Assembly: GCA_009908535.1 (NCBI GenBank)
Contig: JAAAOD010000106.1
Coordinates: 1 to 5,090 of the forward strand
Reading direction: 5' to 3'
DNA from: Verrucomicrobiota bacterium
GTDB taxonomy: Bacteria > Verrucomicrobiota > Verrucomicrobiia > Opitutales > Oceanipulchritudinaceae
DNA length: 5,090 bases
Position 1 is the first letter of the stretch. Each line of letters opens with the position of its first letter. Positions 1 through 5,090 of this stretch are shown piece after piece. The notes below the pieces were generated by a model, which was not told the DNA's origin, made no database searches, and saw only the letters and a program-made list of their open reading frames with translations. A program made the translations under genes and the position numbers.

Positions 1-4
1 TTAT

Positions 5-874
5 ATGAGATTCGTCGATGCAAGGCAGAGAACGGGCTACGCCGAAGTACGGAATAAGGCGGGAGATCTCATCACCGGCTACCAGTACGACGACTTCGCC
101 TTCCACCCCTACTGTCACCCTGTCTCCCTTTCCAATGGGAAATCGCTCACCCTCACCGCACCCGCCGACCACCCATGGCACAACGGCGTCGCCTTTGCAT
201 GGAAGTATCTCAATGGATACAATGTCTGGGATTTTGAAGCGACCGGACCCAAACCGGGCAAAGTCCGGCATGAGGAGATCCGCTTTTGCGGCGACCGGCC
301 CGCGCTGACCCATACCCTTCTCTGGATGGACGGCAAAGGAACGCCTTTGATCCGGGACGTGCGCACCCTTGAAGTGGGCCTTGATGGGAAGGGATACCCG
401 GTCCTTGACTGGCATTTCCATTTCACCGCCCTCGCGGAAGAGGTTGTCTGTGACCGTCATGTCGAGTGGGGCGGCTACGGCGGATTTTATATCCGTTTTG
501 CCCGGGGAACCGATTTTCAGCTTCTGAATGCCGAAGGCCGGACGAACTGGGAAGAGGAAGAGCGGTTGTGTTCGCGCTGGTGTGCGTTTTCCTTCGCCAT
601 GGATGGATTGCCATCAAGGAAATTTTATGAGCATCATTTCGGGGCCGCTGTCTTCGACCACCCGGACAACCCGAGGCATCCCACGCCGTGGCTGACTTTC
701 AACCGTCTGAACATGCAGAAAATCATGCCGGCCTTCATCCGGGATGAGCCTTATGTATTTCAGAAGGGAGGCACCCTTGAGCTCCGCTACCGCGTTTTAT
801 CCTTTGCCGGTAAACCGGATCCGCGGGCTCTGGAAACCGCCTGGAGTGAGTGGAGCCGCCCCGGCCATGATTAA
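5..874 (+). CDS. DUF6807 family protein (formerly 'methane oxygenase PmoA')
   Basis: This is a 289-residue protein of the DUF6807 family (old Pfam name PmoA, which is misleading because it has nothing to do with particulate methane monooxygenase). Family hallmarks are visible in order: HPYCHP at residues 34-39, DHPWHNG at 55-61 followed by AWKYLNGYNVWDF at 65-77, WGGYGGFYIR at 155-164, and DHPDNPRHPTPW at 218-229, then a C-terminal beta-rich GGTLELRYRV stretch at 255-264. The conserved histidines suggest a metal or sugar site, but the reaction is not established; members usually sit beside glycoside hydrolases, sulfatases and oxidoreductases in polysaccharide loci of PVC bacteria and Bacteroidetes. 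There is no signal peptide or membrane segment. Length is normal for the family. The start is the ATG at 5; the ribosome binding site would lie outside the window, so a slightly longer N-terminus cannot be excluded. The stop at 872-874 overlaps the ATG (867) of the fragment downstream. Confidence 0.88.
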   Translation: MRFVDARQRTGYAEVRNKAGDLITGYQYDDFAFHPYCHPVSLSNGKSLTLTAPADHPWHNGVAFAWKYLNGYNVWDFEATGPKPGKVRHEEIRFCGDRPALTHTLLWMDGKGTPLIRDVRTLEVGLDGKGYPVLDWHFHFTALAEEVVCDRHVEWGGYGGFYIRFARGTDFQLLNAEGRTNWEEEERLCSRWCAFSFAMDGLPSRKFYEHHFGAAVFDHPDNPRHPTPWLTFNRLNMQKIMPAFIRDEPYVFQKGGTLELRYRVLSFAGKPDPRALETAWSEWSRPGHD

Positions 875-1154
875 TTTCAGCCGGAAACCACGAAACCACG
901 TTCCATTTAGCAAGACTTCAGGCTGTACGACTGCCGCCATGCAGCTCGCGGAAAAGTCGGCCGACCTGTTTCTTCGTGGCTGGCGCGAGAAGGGCGCCGT
1001 TGGTGAAAATTACAATGCGATCACCGGCGAAACGGGCGAACGCGCTAACTCCGATCCCTTCAACTTCTGGGGAAGTCTCCTTGCTTACCCGAAGCAGGTG
1101 GAAGGAGGACACGTGACGCCCTTGCCCTGGAGCGGGGTTGAGGGCATTCTGTAG
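867..1154 (+). pseudogene. C-terminal remnant of an MGH1/GH63-like glycoside hydrolase
   Basis: An open frame of 95 codons begins with an ATG at 867 that overlaps the DUF6807 stop codon. Only residues about 18-75 (bases 918-1091) look like a real protein family. The segment LAEKSADLFLRGW, then ENYNAITGE, then NSDPFNFWGSLL is the typical last-helix region of (alpha/alpha)6-barrel hydrolases of the MGH1-like/GH63 type (mannosylglycerate hydrolase or glucosidase-like), where the NYN.xTGE and SDPF.xWG motifs lie near the C-terminus. The preceding 17 residues and the trailing 20 residues (PKQVEGG onward) are not recognisable. The remaining several hundred residues, including the catalytic acid, are absent, so it cannot be an active enzyme. 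I read it as the tail of a degraded gene joined by deletion to the end of the DUF6807 gene. The alternative, a small expressed protein coupled to DUF6807, is less likely but the frame is open throughout. Confidence 0.72.
1103..1115 (+). promoter_or_regulatory. strong Shine-Dalgarno before a 13-codon GTG frame
   Basis: A perfect AGGAGG (1103-1108) lies 4 bases before a GTG (1113). The GTG opens a 13-codon frame (MTPLPWSGVEGIL) that stops at 1152-1154, ten bases before the ATG of the ATP-grasp gene. The GTG is in the same frame as the glycoside hydrolase remnant. It could be a leader peptide that couples translation to the ATP-grasp gene, whose own ribosome binding site is weak, or a chance purine run inside decayed sequence. 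I have no further support for either reading. Confidence 0.3.
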
Positions 1155-1164
1155 GCGACCTGAC

Positions 1165-2016
1165 ATGCTCTTGCGATTTACCATTCTCACGGACATCCCG
1201 GTATGGGTCCGACCGTTGGCCGAGGCGCTCCGCCGGCGGGGCGTGGACGTCGATGTGGTGCAAAGACCCGAAGAGATTCCGGACGACAGCATCGTGGTGA
1301 ACCGGATCTCCACCCGCGTGGCACGCAAGCAGCCCGAACTCGCCGAATGCATGCGGCAGGCCCTGCTGCGCTGCGAAGAGGAATCCCGCCTCGTTGTCAA
1401 TGGAGCTCGGTGCCTTGAGGTCGGTTTTTCCAAGCTGGCCCAGGCAACGCTGTTTGAGGCCTGTGGCGTGCGTATACCAAGGACTACGGAGGCGCGGCCA
1501 CGAGTGCGGTCATTGCCCGAATGCACGGTTCTCCTGAAACCGCCGGCGGGCGGCTTCGGGCGTGGCATCCTTCGTCTCGAGCCGGGGGAACCGCCGCCGG
1601 AAAGCCTGCCCTCCGGTCTCCCGGAACCGTGGGTGGAGCAGGAGGTGATCGCCCCCGTCGACGGCGCGGTCCACCGGACGGAAACGCTCGGCGGCAAGAT
1701 TCTGTATGAGGCCAGCAGCCCGATCCTTCCGGATTGTTTCGACTACTGTCTCGCCCACGGGGATGCGGAGGTGGCGCTTCGACCCGGTTCCGAGGTGCCT
1801 TCGCCGCTCAAGGCGGCCGTGGCCGACATTGTGCGGGCCGCCGGGATGGAACTGGGGAGCGTGGAATTTGTCCTCAATGCGGACAACCACCCCGTGTTCA
1901 TCGATCTCAACCCGGTCTCCAGCCTCCATCCCGAAGCGGCGGATATGCTCGGAACGGAACCGGTCGAACGGATTGCCGAATACCTCCTCGACCGTGGCCG
2001 AGGGGTTCAAATTTAA
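1165..2016 (+). CDS. ATP-grasp domain protein (RimK/glutathione synthetase-like)
   Basis: This encodes 283 residues of an ATP-grasp ligase-type protein, a family that activates a carboxylate as an acyl-phosphate and joins it to an amine or thiol; the substrate here cannot be told. The N-terminal pre-ATP-grasp Rossmann-like part (RFTILTD at residues 4-10) is followed by VVNGARCLEVGFSKLAQATLFEACGV (77-102). The lysine and glycine-rich nucleotide loop LLKPPAGGFGRGI is at 123-135, WVEQEVI, the adenine-side strand, at 156-162, and HRTETLGGKILYE at 170-182. The metal-binding end is GSVEFVLNADNHPVFIDLNPVSS at 231-253, with Glu234, Asp247 and Asn249 as likely Mg ligands. All core elements are present, so it looks functional. 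It is probably cytoplasmic. I chose ATG 1165 because MLLRFTILTD matches the usual first strand of such proteins; a TTG at 1138 would add nine unconvincing residues. The Shine-Dalgarno for 1165 is poor (AGGCGA at 1153-1158). Its end overlaps the converging sulfatase remnant by 4 bases. Confidence 0.85.
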   Translation: MLLRFTILTDIPVWVRPLAEALRRRGVDVDVVQRPEEIPDDSIVVNRISTRVARKQPELAECMRQALLRCEEESRLVVNGARCLEVGFSKLAQATLFEACGVRIPRTTEARPRVRSLPECTVLLKPPAGGFGRGILRLEPGEPPPESLPSGLPEPWVEQEVIAPVDGAVHRTETLGGKILYEASSPILPDCFDYCLAHGDAEVALRPGSEVPSPLKAAVADIVRAAGMELGSVEFVLNADNHPVFIDLNPVSSLHPEAADMLGTEPVERIAEYLLDRGRGVQI

Positions 2017-2201
2017 AGGCAGCAGCTTGCCGGATATCTGCCCGGGGAGAGCCCGAAATTACGCACGTCGTATCCGGCGCAGTCGACCAGGGTTGGCCGG
2101 ATATCGATCCCGGCCGAGACGGGCGTATCGACGGTATGCCCGCGGAGCCCGTCGGGTGCCCGGGCCTGGAGGGCGGGGATACGGGGCAAGGAATTGTTTT
2201 T

Positions 2202-2247
2202 AAGGCTGAAGGCCCGCCTTGTAGGGCCGGGGCTTGTCCCCGCGCCC
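2202..2247. repeat. REP-like GC-rich palindrome at the sulfatase break
   Basis: Two adjacent inverted repeats are visible. The larger pairs GGGCCGGGG (2224-2232) with CCCCGCGCCC (2238-2247) through nine base pairs with one bulged C and a five-base loop (CTTGT). The smaller is AAGGC-CC-GCCTT (2209-2220), with another AAGGC at 2202-2206. Together they look like the short extragenic palindromes dispersed in many PVC genomes, which are usually moved by RAYT transposases. The element lies exactly where the sulfatase changes frame and loses its middle, so it probably arrived at, or remained after, the deletion. That it is a multi-copy family is inference; only one copy is in the window. Confidence 0.55.
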
Positions 2248-2828
2248 ACCATGCTTCCCATTTGACCCAGACACAGTTGTTCCTCGGGTTCGCGGCGACC
2301 TCCCTCGCGGAGAACGGCCTGGCGGTTTCGTCATCGGCCCGGACCTCTTCCTTTTCCAGCCAGGGCAACCGCCCCCGCAGGAAGCTGTAGTAGGTATCGC
2401 TGTCCGGATCCCCCCGCCATGTGGACTCGGGATCGGGGGTGTATCTTTCCATGCCGACGGAGGCGTAATCTTCCGGCGTATTGGCTTTGAAATACACATC
2501 CGCATGGTCGTGGAGACCGTCCTGTCCCGGGACGAAGTCGTTTTTCCCGCCCCACCAGACAAAGTAGCCCGCAGCTTTGAGGCTTCGCAGAAGGTTGCCA
2601 TGGCCGCGTTCCGGATGCAGGGCGTGGGCCATAATCCGGTGGCCATGCACGTGTGGATAACAACCGCTCATGAAAGAACAGCGACTGGGAACGCAGACCG
2701 GATTCTGGCAGTGGGCGTTGCGGAAGCTGACCGCTTCGCCGTTCTCCACCAACGCGTCCAATCGCGGGGTGGAAGCGGCGGGATTGCCGAGGTGGCCGAG
2801 GCTGTCGGCCCGCTGGGAATCAGTGACG

Positions 2829-2836
2829 AAAAAAAA
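2829..2836. other. 8-base homopolymer causing the sulfatase frameshift
   Basis: There are eight A on the plus strand (eight T in the sulfatase coding strand), starting seven codons after the sulfatase ATG. With eight T the frame reads MKSPHLLFFRH and stops; with seven T it continues as MKSPHLLFFVTDSQRAD, a standard sulfatase N-terminus. Homopolymers of this length are prone to polymerase slippage and also to assembly error. Confidence 0.75.
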
Positions 2837-2851
2837 GAAGATGAGGGGATT

Positions 2852-4843
2852 TCATGAGGCAGGTTTTTGGGCGGAAGGACGTCCGGTGTAGAGAGGGATC
2901 GCGACGAGGTGGGGTTGCCGCAGGGGAAGGACTTCCCAGACCAGATCCATGTGCTGGTCGTCCCGGACTTCACGGACGACCACATGGGCGGGACCTTCAA
3001 AGGACCGGTTGATGCGGAAATCGGTGGTCGAGGCGGAGACCGTCACCTCAGCGTTCTCGTTGATCACCGTGGGCATGGATTCGCCATCCGCGTTGTAGTT
3101 GCGATTCTGGTTGAAGATGCCGCCGAGGATTTCGGTACGACCGCCGTTCCGGGTGAGGAAACCGGTGGAGGGGTTCTCGACCTTGAAACCGAGCACCCAG
3201 AGGTCGCCGCCGTCGTTGAGAACCTGGACATGGGCCCGTTCGGGATTGAGCTGGCGCGCCCAGACACGCTGGCCATGAAAGGCGAATCCCGGAAGGTCTT
3301 CGTTGTCCTGGCAGGTGCAGGCACAGTTCTCGATGAAGACCTGCGATCCCGGAACGGTGTTCCGGTACATCGGGTTGTTCTGCGTGTGCAGGTCGCGGAG
3401 GACGAGGGTGCGGACGCCATCCTGAACAATGAGACGATGGGAGCCCTGAAAATCCACGTTGGTAAACAGCCGCTGAAGGAGAAGCGGCTGGTCCCCGGCC
3501 CCGACAAGGAAGGTTCCTTCATCCTTCCGTTGGGCAAGGTCACCGCCGGCGACCAGGCTGCCGAATTGAAAATCGAGCTCCCGGACATGGGCGGGAATGC
3601 GCAGGGGACGTGAAAGGAGGAAGCGACCGCGGGGGAAGACAAGCCGGGAAGAGCCGGAAGCGAGAGCCGCCTCGAGGGCCTCGGTGTCATCGGTCGTTCC
3701 ATCGCCGGAAAGGGCGGAGAGATCCGCGGGATGCCCGCCCGGGTCGGACGGCGGGTCCTCCACCGGAAGGCGCAGCGAGCGCGGCGAGGTATCCGGAAAA
3801 AGTTTGCATGCGGGATGGCTGGTCCATTCTTCGAGCGCGGAAGTCGTTTCCGGATAGCCGTCGCGATGATCGAGGACATGGCTGTAGCCGGAACTCACGA
3901 CATCACGAAGAAAGACAATGCCGCCGCGAACGTCGATGGCCGGACTGCAGGCATCCCCGCCCTCGGCCCGGATGTCCACCGCCGCCAGATGGGCGGCACT
4001 GCCCGTGACGGTCAAAGCGGGGACCCGGTTACGGCTCCGATACCGATGAAGGGAAACGTTGTGATCGGTGATGTGGATGCCTGAGCGGCCTTGCCCTTCG
4101 ACCTCAATATCCTCGAGGGTGGTGTGGAGGCGGTGGTGGAGGAATTGGACACCGAACTGGAAGCCCTCGACCCGGGCCCGGTGGATCAAGGCGCAACTGG
4201 AGTTCCATTTCCGGATCGCGATGCCGGCGATACCGGCCCCATCCACAGAGCGCACGGTGACATCGCGGAGGGCACCGGTGTTGTTGGAATAGAAATCAAT
4301 CCCGATGGCGCCCGGATTGCCGCGGCCCGTTTCGACGGTGAGGTTCTCCACCGTGTTCTGCATCGCGATCGCTGTTTTGAGTCCGCGGAGAACTTCGATC
4401 ACCGGTCTGCCATGGGGGTCATCAAAGCCCGGGCATTGATCCTCGAGGCGGAGGATGACGCCGTCGCGGCTTTCCCCGCGCAGATGGATCATGCGGGCGT
4501 AATGGTCATGGGCGGAGTTGACCATGTCGGTGAAGGAGTAGCCGAGGGTGCCGGAAACGCGGTACGTCCCGTTCGGCAGATAAAGAATGACCGGAAGCGG
4601 GAGGTGCGGGGCGAGCACACAGCGGTCGGGCCGGGCCTCGAAACTCATCGCCTTCGCGCCGGGTGAATTCAGAAAGGCGGTGGTCTCGAGGACTTTGCGC
4701 CGGTCTTCGCGCATGGCGTCGTCAAAAGCCTGTCGGATGGCCTCTGTGCAGTCCTGTTTGCCGGTCGGGTCGCAGGCGTAGGGCGGGGCGGTCAGGTCGA
4801 CGAGGACGGGACGGGTGGAGGGAATCGATGGAGTCATGTTCAT
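2852..4843 (-). CDS. two-module pectate-lyase-3/GH28-related parallel beta-helix protein
   Basis: This is a 663-residue protein with two tandem pectate_lyase_3-like beta-helix modules. Module 1 opens at VDLTAPPYACDPTGKQDCTEAIRQAF (residues 15-40), has the strand LYLPNGTYRVSGTL (87-100), and runs through short repeating turns such as NTGALRDVTVRSV (188-200) to about 330. A linker (about 331-371) leads to module 2, which opens at ADLSALSGDGTTDDTEALEAAL (373-394) with LVFPRGRFLLSRPLRI (401-416). It ends with the block NDGGDLWVLGFKVE then NGGRTEILGGIFNQN (543-580), typical of polysaccharide lyase/GH28-related proteins in PVC bacteria. A role in cleaving or binding acidic polysaccharide is likely; the exact reaction and catalytic residues cannot be assigned. 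No N-terminal signal peptide is visible, which is unusual for this fold. The ATG at 4843 has no clear Shine-Dalgarno; a second in-frame ATG is at 4837. Its stop overlaps the sulfatase ATG, implying a coupled operon. Confidence 0.87.
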   Translation of the reverse strand: MNMTPSIPSTRPVLVDLTAPPYACDPTGKQDCTEAIRQAFDDAMREDRRKVLETTAFLNSPGAKAMSFEARPDRCVLAPHLPLPVILYLPNGTYRVSGTLGYSFTDMVNSAHDHYARMIHLRGESRDGVILRLEDQCPGFDDPHGRPVIEVLRGLKTAIAMQNTVENLTVETGRGNPGAIGIDFYSNNTGALRDVTVRSVDGAGIAGIAIRKWNSSCALIHRARVEGFQFGVQFLHHRLHTTLEDIEVEGQGRSGIHITDHNVSLHRYRSRNRVPALTVTGSAAHLAAVDIRAEGGDACSPAIDVRGGIVFLRDVVSSGYSHVLDHRDGYPETTSALEEWTSHPACKLFPDTSPRSLRLPVEDPPSDPGGHPADLSALSGDGTTDDTEALEAALASGSSRLVFPRGRFLLSRPLRIPAHVRELDFQFGSLVAGGDLAQRKDEGTFLVGAGDQPLLLQRLFTNVDFQGSHRLIVQDGVRTLVLRDLHTQNNPMYRNTVPGSQVFIENCACTCQDNEDLPGFAFHGQRVWARQLNPERAHVQVLNDGGDLWVLGFKVENPSTGFLTRNGGRTEILGGIFNQNRNYNADGESMPTVINENAEVTVSASTTDFRINRSFEGPAHVVVREVRDDQHMDLVWEVLPLRQPHLVAIPLYTGRPSAQKPAS

Positions 4844-4870
4844 CGATGGTTCATGTCGGTTTGCATTTGA

Positions 4871-4904
4871 AAAGAAAAACCCACAGGATGCGAGGACCCG
4901 TGGG
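4871..4904 (-). terminator. rho-independent terminator after the PEP-CTERM gene
   Basis: On the minus strand CCCACGGG (4904-4897) pairs with CCTGTGGG (4887-4880) as an eight-pair stem with one G-U pair and a nine-base loop, followed at once by TTTTTCTTT (4879-4871). It begins about 32 bases after the PEP-CTERM stop codon and lies just upstream of the beta-helix gene, so it separates the two transcription units. A shorter T run also follows the hairpin on the plus strand, but there the G-U pair becomes an A-C mismatch, making that direction weaker. Confidence 0.72.
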
Positions 4905-4935
4905 CTTTTGAGACGAAACGTCAGATGGGCTTGAT

Positions 4936-5090
4936 CTACCGCCGCCGACGGCGGACAAGGACAAATCCGAGGGTGACCAGACCGGCCAAGGCGGCATAGA
5001 TGGAAGGCTCGGGGGCAGCGTCCCTATCCGTGTTAAAATTTTGAGGTGGTTTCCCGCCCCCGAGCGACCATGCTCGGGGGCCGGATAAAC
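4936..5090 (-). CDS. PEP-CTERM sorting-domain protein, C-terminal end only (runs off the window)
   Basis: The frame is open from the right edge to the TAG at 4938-4936 and ends in a textbook PEP-CTERM sorting signal: AAPEPSIYAALAGLVTLGFV followed by LVRRRRR. It has the Pro-Glu-Pro motif (bases about 5013-5005), a hydrophobic span of about 17 residues, and a terminal arginine cluster. Such proteins are exported and then processed by an exosortase (EpsH/XrtA-type), being released or anchored at the cell surface, often in strains that make exopolysaccharide. The part upstream of the signal that is in view (about 30 residues, GPRAWSLGGGKPPQNFNTDRD) is a low-information linker, and the functional domain is outside the window. 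Because a strong palindrome lies in this linker, the gene could also be a truncated remnant. The signal itself is very secure; integrity of the gene is unknown. Confidence 0.8.
   Translation of the reverse strand, partial: LSGPRAWSLGGGKPPQNFNTDRDAAPEPSIYAALAGLVTLGFVLVRRRRR
5056..5081. repeat. perfect 10-bp inverted repeat (possible REP element)
   Basis: GCCCCCGAGC (5056-5065) and GCTCGGGGGC (5072-5081) form a perfect ten-base-pair stem with a six-base loop (GACCAT). It lies in the open frame upstream of the PEP-CTERM signal. The right arm GCTCGGGGGC occurs again, exactly, at 5007-5016, where on the minus strand it encodes the Ala-Pro-Glu of the PEP motif. The hairpin may be a dispersed REP-type palindrome inserted before the sorting signal, or simply GC-rich linker sequence. 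Confidence 0.55.

Larger units (their letters stand above)
2013..2855 (-). pseudogene. sulfatase (CxPSR formylglycine type), frameshifted and internally deleted
   Basis: The start is the ATG at 2855-2853, which overlaps the stop of the upstream beta-helix gene as ATGA. After MKSPHLLFF the frame hits a TGA at codon 12. Removing one T from the eight-T run (2836-2829 on this strand) restores FVTDSQRADSLGHLGNP and the whole N-terminal sulfatase fold: the metal-ligand Asp in TDSQR, the active-site motif CVPSR (Cys about residue 54, bases 2695-2693, the residue matured to formylglycine), and the GGKND lysine near residue 104. This frame is recognisable to about base 2280. The rest of the conserved C-terminal part (RAPDGLRGHTVDTPVS, then IDIRPTLVDCAGYDV) appears in a different frame at about 2180-2050. 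Roughly 200 residues normally lying between, including the C-terminal half of the metal and sulfate site, are missing. A REP-like palindrome sits at the junction. There is no signal peptide. It would have hydrolysed sulfate esters on sugars, but is inactive as read. Confidence 0.85.

Noticed and set aside
918..1697. Minus-strand open frame of 259 codons opposite the GH remnant and ATP-grasp gene
   Set aside because: It has an Arg/Ser-rich composition with no motifs and covers recognisable plus-strand coding sequence, so it is a shadow of high GC content.
2202..2247. Reading the GC-rich hairpin as a terminator
   Set aside because: Neither strand has a T-run directly after the main stem, and it lies inside a former coding region, so a dispersed palindrome fits better.
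2234..2857. Long plus-strand open frame of 207 codons opposite the sulfatase
   Set aside because: It mirrors the GC-rich sulfatase coding strand and shows no protein family features; the minus strand carries the CxPSR motif.
2867..3613. Plus-strand open frame of 248 codons opposite the beta-helix gene
   Set aside because: It is an antisense shadow of a clear 663-residue gene. Its valine- and aspartate-rich composition is what the reverse complement of this coding sequence gives.
4840..4854. Four-codon upstream frame (MNHR) on the minus strand whose TGA overlaps the ATG of the beta-helix gene
   Set aside because: It has no Shine-Dalgarno and is too short to separate from chance; three ATGs lie close together here simply because of the local sequence.
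4844..4935. Promoter for the beta-helix/sulfatase operon
   Set aside because: I searched the short gap between the terminator and ATG 4843 and found no convincing -35/-10 pair, so none is called.

Overview
The window looks like a piece of a GC-rich bacterial genome, probably from the PVC group (Verrucomicrobia, Lentisphaerae or Planctomycetes; an Opitutae-like verrucomicrobium is my best guess). The clues are the mix of a DUF6807 protein, a CxPSR-type sulfatase, a two-module pectate-lyase-3/GH28-like beta-helix protein, the C-terminal end of a PEP-CTERM protein, and dispersed GC-rich palindromes. Taxonomy is inferred from gene content, not from any marker gene.

Layout, left to right. Plus strand: an intact DUF6807 (formerly 'PmoA') gene (5-874), a C-terminal scrap of an MGH1/GH63-like glycoside hydrolase (867-1154, pseudogene), and an intact ATP-grasp ligase-like gene (1165-2016). 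Minus strand: a decayed sulfatase gene (2855 down to 2013) and, upstream of it with an ATGA start/stop overlap, an intact 663-residue beta-helix protein (4843 down to 2852). A factor-independent terminator follows (about 4871-4904), and then the last codons of a PEP-CTERM protein whose body lies beyond the right edge. The plus and minus blocks converge with a 4-bp overlap at 2013-2016. There is no gene-free stretch over 300 bases. No RNA gene, CRISPR array or complete insertion sequence was seen.

How the genes relate. The beta-helix protein and the sulfatase were evidently one translationally coupled operon for breaking down a sulfated or uronate-containing polysaccharide. DUF6807 and the GH fragment fit the same carbohydrate theme. 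Neither the beta-helix protein, the reconstructed sulfatase nor DUF6807 has a recognisable signal peptide, which suggests intracellular processing of imported oligosaccharides. The ATP-grasp protein has no obvious link to this theme.

The main point of interest is decay. The sulfatase carries a frameshift at an 8-base homopolymer close to its start. It has also lost its middle, and a REP-like palindromic repeat lies at the point where the two remaining parts meet in different frames. The GH gene is reduced to about 60 recognisable residues. I do not see a convincing new defence, mobile or regulatory system; the window is best read as a partly eroded polysaccharide-utilisation locus.
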